Of a stretch of DNA of 64,000 bases, positions 11,260-19,549 are shown in pieces. The notes under the pieces were generated by a model that saw only the letters and a program-made list of their open reading frames with translations, was not told the DNA's origin and did not search any database. The stretch is from Pseudomonadales bacterium (lineage in GTDB: Bacteria > Pseudomonadota > Gammaproteobacteria > Pseudomonadales > Ketobacteraceae). The DNA lies in NCBI GenBank assembly GCA_002701845.1, contig NZXG01000050.1, positions 1-64,000 on the forward strand, given 5' to 3'. The translations under genes and the position numbers were made by a program. Numbering within the stretch: position 1 is the stretch's first letter; each line of letters starts with the position of its first letter.

Positions 11260-11565
11260 ATGGGTGCGTTAACCAAGGCTGATTTAGCTGAAAAGCTATT
11301 TGAAGAACTTGGGTTAAACAAACGGGAGGCCAAGGAAATGGTGGAGCTCTTTTTCGAAGAAATCAGAGCCTCGCTTGAGTCCAATGAGCATGTCAAGCTC
11401 TCAGGTTTTGGCAATTTTGATCTGCGCAACAAGCGGGAGCGTCCAGGCCGAAATCCCAAAACCGGAGAGGAAATTCCCATTTCCGCTCGTCGGGTTGTGA
11501 CCTTTCGCCCGGGCCAGAAGTTAAAGCAACGAGTGGAAGCCTATGCTGGAACCAAGCAACAATAA
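11260..11565 (+). CDS. ihfA: Integration host factor subunit alpha
   Basis: A 101-residue HU/IHF family protein, the alpha subunit of the IHF heterodimer that bends DNA by about 160 degrees at specific sites. It has the dimerisation helices ([21 protein letters not shown]) and the DNA-intercalating arm [21 protein letters not shown], which contains the proline that kinks DNA. The start ATG is two bases after pheT, so expression should be coupled to the operon. IHF is a cofactor of many integrases; here the gene lies about 2 kb from a recombinase-bearing island, but the position is simply the conserved one. Confidence 0.97.
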   Translation: MGALTKADLAEKLFEELGLNKREAKEMVELFFEEIRASLESNEHVKLSGFGNFDLRNKRERPGRNPKTGEEIPISARRVVTFRPGQKLKQRVEAYAGTKQQ

Positions 11566-11902
11566 CGAACTGCCAGCGATACCGGGCAAACGGTATTTCA
11601 CCATCGGGGAAGTGAGCGAACTCTGCGACGTAAAACCCCACGTTTTACGTTACTGGGAACAGGAATTTGCCCAATTGAAGCCGGTGAAGCGGCGGGGCAA
11701 CCGCCGTTACTACCAGCGCCAGGACGTGATCATGATCCGCCAGATTCGCAGCCTGCTCTACGACCAGGGTTATACCATCGGTGGCGCACGGCTCAAGCTC
11801 ACTGGCGACGATGCCCAGGAGGACGTCACCAAGTCCGCCCAGTTGATCAAACAGATGATCTCCGAGCTGGAAGACGTGTTGTCGGTACTGCGGGATCACT
11901 GA
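11543..11902 (+). CDS. MerR-family transcriptional regulator
   Basis: A 119-residue protein with an N-terminal winged HTH of the MerR type ([25 protein letters not shown], residues about 18-42, and [14 protein letters not shown] in the wing) and a C-terminal helix for dimerisation. No cysteine cluster for metals is present. The ATG overlaps the end of ihfA by 23 bases in another frame. The pair ihfA-merR followed by tRNA-Pro is a conserved arrangement in Pseudomonas and relatives; the target of this regulator is unknown to me. Confidence 0.92.
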   Translation: MLEPSNNNELPAIPGKRYFTIGEVSELCDVKPHVLRYWEQEFAQLKPVKRRGNRRYYQRQDVIMIRQIRSLLYDQGYTIGGARLKLTGDDAQEDVTKSAQLIKQMISELEDVLSVLRDH

Positions 11903-11924
11903 GCTGGACAGGCACAAAAAACGT

Positions 11925-11952
11925 TTGCTAATTCATCCCAATCATGTATCAT
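11925..11952 (+). promoter_or_regulatory. Probable promoter for tRNA-Pro
   Basis: TTGCTA (11925-11930) and TATCAT (11947-11952) are 16 bases apart, 110 bases upstream of the mature tRNA-Pro. Elements and spacing are acceptable, but the leader would be longer than for the other tRNAs here. Confidence 0.4.
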
Positions 11953-12061
11953 TTGCGTCCTCCTGCCGGGGCCAAATGACTGTCTAAGCCTTTGAAGTGC
12001 AAAGGAATAGATGAGTCGATGAGTTAAGGGCGCGGGCAGGAGAGGTCGGCCAAAACAGAAT

Positions 12062-12138
12062 CGGGGCGTAGCGCAGTCTGGTAGCGCACCACAATGGGGT
12101 TGTGGGGGTCGAAGGTTCAAATCCTTCCGTCCCGACCA
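12062..12138 (+). tRNA. tRNA-Pro (GGG)
   Basis: A 77-nt tRNA. CGGGGCG pairs with CGTCCCG with one G-T pair, anticodon stem CCACA/TGTGG encloses ATGGGGT with anticodon GGG, and CCA is encoded. Its 3' end is partly duplicated 80 bases downstream, and the defence island begins right after it. Confidence 0.97.
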
Positions 12139-12245
12139 ATATTCAAGCGGTTCTGAAGAAAGCTCACCACTGGGTCGAAGCAGGAGGCCTGCCCGTCCAA
12201 ATTCTTCCGTCCCGACCAAATTTCGAAGCGGTTCTGAAGAAAGCT
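12121..12245 (+). repeat. Duplicated tRNA-Pro 3' end (possible att scar)
   Basis: About 44 bases starting in the T arm of tRNA-Pro (12121-12164) recur with only a few changes at 12201-12245. Both copies contain CTTCCGTCCCGACCAA and AGCGGTTCTGAAGAAAGCT. The period is 80 bases. A copied tRNA 3' end is the usual trace of integrase-mediated insertion, but a plain tandem duplication is equally possible. No third copy was seen near 33.9 kb at the far side of the island. Confidence 0.7.
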
Positions 12246-12547
12246 TGCCAGGGGGTTGATAGTAACCCCATTACCCACCACCACAACGATTCTCGATTTA
12301 CCAATGGCCGCGTCACGGCAGCGCCTTATACGCCACTAATGTCACTGTACTGGCACCCGCGCCATAGCGAATCCCCACCCTTATGGGCTAATATAGACAA
12401 AAATAACAACACCTTGTGGGCTGCGCGCCAACCCTGTTTGGGCGGCTGTTGCTGGTGTCTTTCAGTCTTAAACTCAACGGCTTAATTCACCGGCACCCAC
12501 TCAATCGTTACGCCAGCACCATTAGTTCTTAAGGAACACAACACTTC
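12246..12547. other. Intergenic stretch before the outer hsdM
   Basis: Three hundred bases without a convincing gene. It should hold the promoter of the outer restriction operon, but no clear -35/-10 pair was found. AAGGA lies about 11 bases before the hsdM ATG. Confidence 0.5.
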
Positions 12548-13237
12548 ATGCCCCTCACACTCACCCAACTGGAACGCCATCTGTTCAGTGCCGCCGATAT
12601 CCTGCGCGGCAAAATGGATGCCTCGGAATTCAAGGAATACATCTTCGGCATGCTGTTTTTAAAGCGCTGCTCGGATGTGTTTGAAGAGCGCCGCGAGCAG
12701 GTCATCAAAGAGCAGCTCGACAAAGGCAAAAGCCAGGAGGAGGCCGCCGAGGCGGCCGAGAGCAAGTTCTGGTACAAAAACGCCTTCTATGTACCGCCCA
12801 CCTCCCGCTGGGACTATCTGGTTAAAGAGGCCCACAAAAACGTTGGCGACTTTCTGAACGAGGCCCTGGGCGGGCTCGAGCAGGGCAACACCAGTCTGCA
12901 GGATGTGCTGGAGCACATCGACTTTAACCGCAAGGTAGGCCAGAGCAAGCTGCCGGATATGAAGCTGCGCGGCCTGATCAACCACTTCAACAAACACCGC
13001 CTGCGCGATCGGGATTTTGAATTCCCGGATCTGCTGGGCGCCGCCTACGAATATTTGATTGGCGACTTTGCTGACTCCGCCGGCAAAAAGGGCGGCGAGT
13101 TCTATACCCCGCGCCCGGTGGTGCGCCTGATGGTGCGGCTGTTAAAGCCCCAGGTGGACCAGCGCGTGTACGACCCCTGCTGCGGCAAACGTTACATACC
13201 TACTTTTGATCCCACACCATACGTTGCTTGCTGGTGA
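12548..13237 (+). pseudogene. hsdM: Outer type I methyltransferase HsdM, N-terminal fragment (interrupted)
   Basis: The first 213 codons (12548-13186) are a normal N-terminal part of a long HsdM. They contain the helical N-terminal domain ([36 protein letters not shown]), then [17 protein letters not shown] and the start of SAM motif I, DPCCG. After that Gly, 16 foreign residues (KRYIPTFDP...) follow to a stop at 13237. The rest of the gene, beginning at SGGMLIAAKEW, is at 26722-28596. HsdM makes N6-methyladenine and forms the M2S core on which HsdR depends. With the SAM-binding loop cut in two, this fragment should be inactive, and the operon as a whole neither methylates nor cleaves. Together the two parts would give about 838 residues. 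The ATG at 12548 has AAGGA upstream. Confidence 0.93.
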
Positions 13238-13548
13238 CATTTTTCCAAAGGAAATCATTTCTTCCATCAGACCCTATCCATCTGCTCGGCAAATACCAAG
13301 GTTTTAGATAGACTTAAAAAATCCGAAAACCCAAAAGCAATCCCCCTCTTTTTATACACCCGAACAGTAAAAGCCCTATCAAAAGAAAAATATTGACGCT
13401 TTATCGCCAGATTCCCGTCAGCTATCTGATGCTTGCTGCTTAAACTTTCCTTCCAACAACTCGATCCAAGAGAATTTGACTAATTTTCAACTCTATCTCA
13501 AACCTCAGTACCACAATTTTTTTAATTAAATAGAATGCTGTCATCAAC
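13187..13548. other. Left end of the element, non-coding
   Basis: About 360 bases, the last 310 without any reading frame of note and AT-rich. The tip reads AAACGTTACATACC, partly matching the inverted right tip (CACCGTAACATTCACC; shared CGTWACAT). TGGTGACATTT at 13232-13242 recurs inverted near the right end. The recombinase promoter is presumably here, but no clear pair of elements was seen. Confidence 0.6.
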
Positions 13549-14838
13549 ATGTATGTAACTGGTGACAGCTCAGTGGCAAGCCTGGAACACATTTATTATC
13601 GTCCGCAGAATGCACGAATAAACGAGGATGTGCTGGACTGGGAATATATAAACCGAAAGCCAATCTCCCGACTGCCTCAGATTGTTTGGGGCGACAATAC
13701 AACCTGGGCAGAAGCCAACATCTGGTCGCTGGAGCAAGCGACATCGTCTAAAAAGGACTTAAAAACCGTTCACTCGAACATGTCTCATTTGCTGGCCTAT
13801 GCAAAGTGGCTGGAGTCTGAATCCATTACTTGGTGGCATTTCCCGGAAAGAGAAAGTGAACGGTGCCTCGTGCGTTTCAGAGGGGCATTGGTATCAGCAC
13901 GAAATAATGGCGATTTAGCGCCAAGTACAGCATCGCAGCGAATGGCTGCCGTTATTCGCTTCTACAAGTGGATGCATTCCCGGAGATTGATTTCGCCCGA
14001 ATGGCCAATGTGGGAGCAACGTTTTGTGGGCATTAAACTCACTAATGCGTTTGGTCTTGAGCACACGATGCGCGTGGCAAGCACGGATCTCGCCATTGCA
14101 AATCGTAAAGTGGCTGGCGCAATTCAGTTGGAAGATGGCTTGCTGCCCGTCTCTGTATCAGCAATGAAAGAAATTATTGCACTTGCAGACAAGGAGTCCA
14201 GCGAGGAGCTCGCACTGATGCTTAGGTTAGGATTTTTCACTGGTATGCGTCTTGGCACCATCACTGATCTAAAGGTTCAGACACTCGAAAATGCAACTCA
14301 CTATCCCAATGCAGGATGGAAGCGATTGGCTGTTGGCCCAGGAGCTAGGCCGCCTGTTGCGACTAAATTCAGCGTGTCCGGCGCAGTGCCAATTCCGTCA
14401 GAATTGCTCGAATCATTGATCAATTATTCGATGAGTACCAGGCGGCTGAAGCGCCAGGCATTGGCACGAGAAGAAGACAGAGGCCTACTATTTTTAACCC
14501 GCTACGGCAACGCATATAACAGCGATCAAAGTCGGGCTATCAATGTGGAGATGTCACGTTTACGGCAGGCGGGTAAACGAACTGGCTTAAAAATTATGCG
14601 TGGATTTCACTTTCATAGGACACGCGCAACCTTTGCCACAGAACTGATGAGAATCTCTCTGAAGTTCATGCCTGTAGGTGATGCCATACAGTTTGTCCGA
14701 GAAGCCTGCTTGCATAAGGATGAAAGCACAACGCTGAAATACATCAAATTCATTGAGTCAAACAAGGCGATGGCCGACGCCGCTGACGCTTTTACCAAGC
14801 TGTTTATGGGGCTAGTACCGGAAGAGACCAATGAATAA
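13549..14838 (+). CDS. Tyrosine recombinase, first gene of the trio
   Basis: A 429-residue site-specific recombinase. The N-terminal half has a SAM-like/core-binding region (about residues 60-160), and the C-terminal half has the complete catalytic set: Arg about 234 in TGMRLG, His354-x-x-Arg357 in GFHFHRTR, His about 389 in LHKDESTT and the nucleophile Tyr about 398 in LKYIKF. It should cut and rejoin DNA at the element ends through a 3'-phosphotyrosine. The ATG at 13549 has no obvious ribosome site, so the start is uncertain. It overlaps the next gene by eight bases. Base composition is lower in GC than the flanking hsdM. It is the most canonical of the three and most likely the main recombinase. 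Confidence 0.88.
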   Translation: MYVTGDSSVASLEHIYYRPQNARINEDVLDWEYINRKPISRLPQIVWGDNTTWAEANIWSLEQATSSKKDLKTVHSNMSHLLAYAKWLESESITWWHFPERESERCLVRFRGALVSARNNGDLAPSTASQRMAAVIRFYKWMHSRRLISPEWPMWEQRFVGIKLTNAFGLEHTMRVASTDLAIANRKVAGAIQLEDGLLPVSVSAMKEIIALADKESSEELALMLRLGFFTGMRLGTITDLKVQTLENATHYPNAGWKRLAVGPGARPPVATKFSVSGAVPIPSELLESLINYSMSTRRLKRQALAREEDRGLLFLTRYGNAYNSDQSRAINVEMSRLRQAGKRTGLKIMRGFHFHRTRATFATELMRISLKFMPVGDAIQFVREACLHKDESTTLKYIKFIESNKAMADAADAFTKLFMGLVPEETNE

Positions 14839-16561
14839 TTTAAAACTGGATTTTCCCGCATTCCCACTAGGAACCCATCAAACACCCTGGGACATGAGTG
14901 AGCTCATGTATCAAGGAGCCGCTGAAATCCCGCGCCACAGAGTGCAAGAGGCAATAACGTCTGGATCGTTGGGTAAGTCAGTTAAAGCTCGAATGGCCAT
15001 GCTGATTGCCTTGCACGAGTCAATTACCGCGTTCATAGCCCAGGGAAGGAGTCGGTCATCCATCGTGACCTATTTCGAGCTGACATGGCGATTTTATGCT
15101 TGGGCTGATAAGCAAGGCCATACCATTCAGCCTGCTACAGTTGTCGATATTTACAAAGAGTGGGCCGAGTACCTTATCGATCGTTCGGTAATTCACAAAC
15201 AAATATCGGAGGTCTTTGCTTACAGGCAAGCCGTTACGATGGCAAACATTATCGCCAAAGCCATTCACCTTCCTGGCAGCAAACCAGGAAGAAGTTTGGT
15301 AATGCGAACCCGCATAAGAAAACCACTTGATAAGAAAAAGGTTCTATCAAAAGAGGCAGACAAGCAAAACCTTGAACAGACTTTTGATTTTGGAAGAACG
15401 CTAACCGCGATTACCGATCAGCTTGATGTAAAAACCGTGCGCGGATCACTGCCCATCTACATAAACCTTGCCAATGAAAAAGTGATTACGCTACTCGGCA
15501 ACATCATGAGTCCAGATTTGGATCTCGAAACCATAAAAGATGCCACGGTACGGCGAAGGGCCGAAGACGCAAGAAAGCCACTAAAAGACCACGAAAGTTT
15601 ATTTGACAGACATAAGCGTTCCGGAATCATAAACCTTCGGGTAGAAGCTGAATTGCTCATCTTTCTAGCACAAACAGGTATGAACTTGCGGCAAGCTGCC
15701 GATATGGAGCGCGATAGTTACCGCTGGAAGTCAGATGGTGACGAGCTGGAGGTCTTTCGCGTGTACAAAGGCCGCCGCAGTGGGGATGCGATATTCAGGT
15801 GTTATAAGGCCTACAAGGATCATTTTCAGCGCTATTTAACATGGTTGGATAAAACCGGTCTGTCAGAAATTGATGGCCGACTGTTCCCTCAGCAAAGCCG
15901 GAGTATGATTACCGTTAAAGGGCAGAAAGTCAGGTTCTATACAACCAAAACGCTCTTTGAAAAAGTGGAAATCCCATTCATTAATCCACAAGAGATCCGC
16001 AAAACACGAGTGAATTGGCTGCTTAGGCGAAGCCATAATCTGGAGCTCACTGCCGACCAGATGGCGCACGACAAAGAAGTCTTGCTTAGAGACTATGAAA
16101 AGCCACACCACCAGTCGGCCTCTGCGGAGATCATTCAATTTCACAAGGCAACTGACCCCGTGATTGCTTCCCCAGGGCCTGGTAATTGTGTGGATGGTTC
16201 GCACAACCCGACACCAATATCAGGTATAGCTCATGAGGCACCAAAGCCAGATTGCATTAGCCCTGAAGGCTGTCTGTTTTGCACCAAACATAGAGACGTT
16301 ATGAGTGCTGACTATTGCTGGAAGCTCGCCTCGCACGCTCGGATAAAACGGTTGGAAACCGACCTCTATAAATCACCCCAAAAGGGCGCTGAGCACCCCG
16401 CCTACCGCGTGATCGAACGGATAACTGCGAAACTCGACGCGATCTCAGCAGGCAGTGCAGTCAGGGCAACCTGGGTGCAGGACGCCATAGACGCCGTTCG
16501 CTCCGGCAGGTATCACCCGCACTGGGATGGTCACATTAAACTACTTGAGGCGATTGCATGA
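14831..16561 (+). CDS. Tyrosine recombinase-like protein, second gene of the trio
   Basis: A 576-residue protein whose C-terminal half fits the tyrosine recombinase fold but with a changed active site: Arg about 287 in TGMNLRQ, Arg about 390 in PQEIRKTR where the usual His three residues before is replaced (the position reads Gln-Glu), His about 413 in MAHDKEVL and Tyr about 422 in RDYEKP. After the catalytic domain comes a cysteine cluster, CISPEGCLFC and later DYCW, which could bind zinc. The start overlaps the first recombinase by eight bases and the end overlaps the third by four (ATGA), so the three proteins are probably made in fixed proportion and may work as a complex, as TnpA and TnpB of Tn554 do. 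Whether it cleaves DNA itself is unclear. Confidence 0.82.
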   Translation: MNNLKLDFPAFPLGTHQTPWDMSELMYQGAAEIPRHRVQEAITSGSLGKSVKARMAMLIALHESITAFIAQGRSRSSIVTYFELTWRFYAWADKQGHTIQPATVVDIYKEWAEYLIDRSVIHKQISEVFAYRQAVTMANIIAKAIHLPGSKPGRSLVMRTRIRKPLDKKKVLSKEADKQNLEQTFDFGRTLTAITDQLDVKTVRGSLPIYINLANEKVITLLGNIMSPDLDLETIKDATVRRRAEDARKPLKDHESLFDRHKRSGIINLRVEAELLIFLAQTGMNLRQAADMERDSYRWKSDGDELEVFRVYKGRRSGDAIFRCYKAYKDHFQRYLTWLDKTGLSEIDGRLFPQQSRSMITVKGQKVRFYTTKTLFEKVEIPFINPQEIRKTRVNWLLRRSHNLELTADQMAHDKEVLLRDYEKPHHQSASAEIIQFHKATDPVIASPGPGNCVDGSHNPTPISGIAHEAPKPDCISPEGCLFCTKHRDVMSADYCWKLASHARIKRLETDLYKSPQKGAEHPAYRVIERITAKLDAISAGSAVRATWVQDAIDAVRSGRYHPHWDGHIKLLEAIA

Positions 16562-18591
16562 TCCTTGCTGAACTGCCTGGCTTAAATATTGATGCACCGA
16601 CTACCACGCCAGAAGCGCCTAATTTCAAGCCAAACCGTTGGCCGCCGCCCGCTGACTTTCCTGTGGTGATCGATGAAAACCAGAATGTAGTGTCACGTTA
16701 TGGTGATGTGCGTTGGGATTTGACGCCTTGGGCTGGCACCACCTTAACCATGTTTTTTGGCGATGGGCCTGGCCAGGGTAGTCGTGTTAGTCCAGAGAAC
16801 GCGGCTTTGCTTAGGCAAGTTGTAGCATGGTGGCTGTGGGGTGTGTCTCGCATGCGCTCACCAAGAGCGTTAGTGGCAAAGTTTGAAACCTTAAAACCGC
16901 TCTTTGTGGCCTGCACAAATAACAATATTTTAGCGTCTGACCTGTACCGCTTTCCAAGGGTGATTAAAGAGCTAACCAACTTCTACGGATCAAAGGGCGA
17001 GCGGCTGATCAATTACCTCACCGAGTTAAATTACGCCAAAGACGTGCTCGGTTTTACCATTCTTGATGCCAAAGGCTTGGTGCTACTCAGTCAGTGTCTG
17101 CCTGACAGAGAAGAGGCACAAACGGCCTATATCCCAACGCGAATCTGGAGCTACCAGGTCACGCGTCTGCGTGAATGCATCGAAGACTATATTTCCAACA
17201 AAGAGAACCTTGAAGCCTGCTACAAGTTTTGCCTGGATGCGGTTGCCGCCAATGCGGGCGGGAAATTGAAAGACGCATTTGGTGGGTTAGGCGTCAACGG
17301 GCCGTTTAATGGCGCCAGGCCAAAAGGCGCAAGATCCTCCGGTAAGATCTACTATGGCTCGTTCCGCGAGACCGCAGAGCGCTTTGAGATCGATTGGCTA
17401 CTCGAAAAATGGTGCAACACTGAAAACAAACTTTCACCAGGTACGCTCTCCAGTTTTTTCAACTTGGTGAGCATTGCAGGGCTGGCCTATACGCTGAACT
17501 TCACATTAATGCGCATAGACGAAGGCGCCAAGCTTCGCGCAGACTGTTACGAGGTAGAGAGGGATGAATTTGGTGATGACATCCACTTAATCAAAGGAGT
17601 TACCACCAAAACAGTACAGGACGGCAATGCCCGCTGGATAGTATCGCCAACAGTGCAGCCCGTGATAGCAGCCATGATTCAGATCGCGAACCTGCGGTTA
17701 ATTCCAGCGCTTGCCAACCCCTATACCCAACTTTCCGAGCAAGACATCAGCAACCCACTGCTCCAATCCTTTACCTTCGAGCCTTGGAGTTCCAATCGAA
17801 GTATCAAAAACTCCACGAAGAAGTACAAAAAGCAAAGAACCTATGCCGACATCTGGCACACATGGCCAAAACTCTTCGACGCAAATGCGATGACCATCAC
17901 CGAGGCCGATTTCGAGCTGGCGAATCGCATGACCTTTGGCCTTGATCCTGAAAAATTCGCCATTGGTAAAGTCTGGCCCATAGCCTGGCACCAATTGCGC
18001 CGTACCGGCGCTGTTAACATGCTGGCAAGCGGTTTAGTGACTGAGGCTTCGCTTCAGTACCAGCTCAAACATGCCAGCCGTGCCATGAGTCAATACTACG
18101 GCAAAAACTTCTACCGCTTGAAAGAGCCACTGAATGAAGAAGCCAAAGGCTATTACCTGCGCGAAATGTATCAAACCATGGTGCGCGAATTTACTGATCT
18201 GCAATCCGATCAATACCTGTCACCACACGGCCAGAAACGTAAAGAACAATTACTAGCCGAGATTTCCGAACAGGATCACCAACAGTTAATCAGCGCAGCC
18301 AAATCTGGCCGCATCAGTTATCGACAAACCTTCTTGGGAGGCTGTGCCAAATCAGGGCCGCCGTGCCCACTGGGCGGTATCAGCAACATCAGCGCCTGTA
18401 TGGGTTTTAGTAGCAGCAGCCCGTGTGCATCAGCCTTGTTGGATAAAGCCAAGCTGCCGTTAATTCAGCAGCTCACATCAACAATAAACCTGCAACTACA
18501 GGGGGCTGAGGTCGATTCGCCGCTATACGAATCCCTTCAGGCGCAATTGGAATCCGCAGAGCGAGCCATCCATGTCATCGAAAGTAACTGA
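16558..18591 (+). CDS. Large tyrosine recombinase, third gene of the trio
   Basis: A 677-residue protein. The C-terminal half shows a full catalytic set: Arg about 319 in FTLMRIDEG, Lys in the beta-hairpin GVTTKTVQDG, His478-x-x-Arg481 in AWHQLRRTG, His about 505 in LKHASRAM and Tyr 513/514 in SQYYGKN. The N-terminal 300 residues are mostly helical and not recognised. A C-terminal cluster of four cysteines (GGCAKSGPPC, SACMG, SPCAS) lies after the catalytic domain, like the cluster in the second recombinase. Start ATGA overlaps the previous stop. The next gene starts 20 bases before its end. The length is close to that of TnpB-type recombinases of Tn554-like elements. Confidence 0.84.
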   Translation: MILAELPGLNIDAPTTTPEAPNFKPNRWPPPADFPVVIDENQNVVSRYGDVRWDLTPWAGTTLTMFFGDGPGQGSRVSPENAALLRQVVAWWLWGVSRMRSPRALVAKFETLKPLFVACTNNNILASDLYRFPRVIKELTNFYGSKGERLINYLTELNYAKDVLGFTILDAKGLVLLSQCLPDREEAQTAYIPTRIWSYQVTRLRECIEDYISNKENLEACYKFCLDAVAANAGGKLKDAFGGLGVNGPFNGARPKGARSSGKIYYGSFRETAERFEIDWLLEKWCNTENKLSPGTLSSFFNLVSIAGLAYTLNFTLMRIDEGAKLRADCYEVERDEFGDDIHLIKGVTTKTVQDGNARWIVSPTVQPVIAAMIQIANLRLIPALANPYTQLSEQDISNPLLQSFTFEPWSSNRSIKNSTKKYKKQRTYADIWHTWPKLFDANAMTITEADFELANRMTFGLDPEKFAIGKVWPIAWHQLRRTGAVNMLASGLVTEASLQYQLKHASRAMSQYYGKNFYRLKEPLNEEAKGYYLREMYQTMVREFTDLQSDQYLSPHGQKRKEQLLAEISEQDHQQLISAAKSGRISYRQTFLGGCAKSGPPCPLGGISNISACMGFSSSSPCASALLDKAKLPLIQQLTSTINLQLQGAEVDSPLYESLQAQLESAERAIHVIESN

Positions 18592-19024
18592 ACCAAGAAA
18601 AGTGAGTAAGGCCGAGCTGAAGTTTCGCGAAGCCTTCGAGCGCCTCAAGGCAGGCAAGCCTGACATCCTGCCCAAAGGCACACCGCTCAGCCAGAACAAT
18701 GTCGCCAAAGAAGCGGGGGTAGACCCGTCCGCCCTACGCAGAGCAAGGTTCCCAGGGCTGGTTGCCGACATCCAAGACTGGATAGAAACCCACAAAGGCG
18801 AATCCCCCCAGAAATCCCCAAGGCAAATGATGCTGGCTCAGCGATCAAGAAACCGGGATCTTCAGGAGCAGAACCATGCCTTGAAGGAGCAGCGCGATAA
18901 GGCCCTCAGCCAACTACTGGATGCCCAGGCACGCATCTTGGAGCTTACCCTGGAGAACCAGCGCCTGCGTGCCCAGCTTCCGCAGAGCAACGTCCGTCAC
19001 CTCTCAACACCGCCCAAACGCTGA
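18572..19024 (+). CDS. Small HTH/coiled-coil accessory protein of the recombinase operon
   Basis: A 150-residue basic protein. Residues about 48-65 (PLSQNNVAKEAGVDPSAL) look like a helix-turn-helix, and residues about 90-140 are a heptad-rich coiled coil (NRDLQEQNHALKEQRDK and LELTLENQRLRAQL). It overlaps the large recombinase by 20 bases and closes the four-gene operon. Tn554 also has a small third protein, TnpC, that affects orientation and frequency of transposition, so an accessory DNA-binding or directionality role is plausible, though no specific homology was recognised. A transcriptional adaptor is the other option. Confidence 0.7.
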   Translation: MSSKVTEPRKVSKAELKFREAFERLKAGKPDILPKGTPLSQNNVAKEAGVDPSALRRARFPGLVADIQDWIETHKGESPQKSPRQMMLAQRSRNRDLQEQNHALKEQRDKALSQLLDAQARILELTLENQRLRAQLPQSNVRHLSTPPKR

Positions 19025-19073
19025 TCTACCTAGCTGGGCGGTACAGCCCCTGTAGTCGTCTAATGGGTGTCTC

Positions 19074-19135
19074 AATTACGCGCAATTACGCATGGTTTGC
19101 GTAATTACGCATACGGCGCGTAACTCCGCGTAATT
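19074..19135. promoter_or_regulatory. 62-bp dyad-symmetric operator-like array
   Basis: Six copies of AATTACGC or its complement (one reads GCGTAACT) lie at 19074, 19084, 19099, 19103, 19118 and 19128. The outer copies are spaced 10 bases and the inner pair forms the perfect palindrome TGCGTAATTACGCA (19098-19111). All six sit symmetrically about 19104.5: mirroring 19128-19135 gives 19074-19081 exactly. Of 31 arm positions 25 match. The likely ligand is the Xre protein encoded 130 bases downstream or the small HTH protein upstream. Confidence 0.85.
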
Positions 19136-19150
19136 TGCCCAACTCCTGGC

Positions 19151-19178
19151 CTGATTTTCAGAATTAAGCCCTTATAAT
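19151..19178 (+). promoter_or_regulatory. Possible promoter of the regulator/R-M operon
   Basis: A perfect TATAAT (19173-19178) in an AT-rich stretch, with a weak -35 (CTGATT at 19151-19156, 16 bases upstream), between the dyad array and the Xre gene. Confidence 0.4.
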
Positions 19179-19267
19179 TTAATTTAAACTCGCAAAATGC
19201 TAGGTAAATATCAAAATTGTGGTAAGCTCCGGTGTTAATCGAAAACCAGACCCTTAGAGGCACAGCC

Positions 19268-19489
19268 ATGATCCGCTGCCATCTCGCCCGCATGATGGGT
19301 GAACACAAGATGCGTATTGCCGACGTCGCACGAGAAACCGGCCTTAGCCGCGCCACCGTCACGCTGCTCTATAAAGAGACGGCCCAAAAAGTGGATCTCG
19401 AAGCCATAGAAAAGCTTTGCCTGCTGTTTGAATGCCAGGTGGGCGACCTGCTTGAGCTGACGCAAGCATCATCACAGTCGCTGGCATAA
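19268..19489 (+). CDS. Xre/Cro-type HTH regulator of the inner R-M operon
   Basis: A 73-residue protein that is almost entirely one helix-turn-helix domain: MRIADVARETGLSRATVTLLYKE gives helices 1-3, and LEAIEKLCLLFECQVGDLLEL is the typical end of small Cro/CI proteins. The start ATG at 19268 follows AGAGG at a good distance; an upstream GTG at 19232 would add 12 residues but lacks a ribosome site. It lies 60 bases before hsdM, in the same direction. Small regulators of this kind commonly control restriction genes after entry into a new host. The dyad array upstream is a natural candidate operator. Function as a controller is inferred from size, fold and place. Confidence 0.82.
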   Translation: MIRCHLARMMGEHKMRIADVARETGLSRATVTLLYKETAQKVDLEAIEKLCLLFECQVGDLLELTQASSQSLA

Positions 19490-19549
19490 TGCTAGGCCAG
19501 CCAAAAGTCGCCCTTACACGATGCAAATGAATTAAAACAGGAAAAACGC

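Noticed and set aside
12102-12485. 127-codon frame starting inside tRNA-Pro
   Set aside because: It begins within the tRNA, repeats the tRNA duplication and has no ribosome site or plausible protein pattern.
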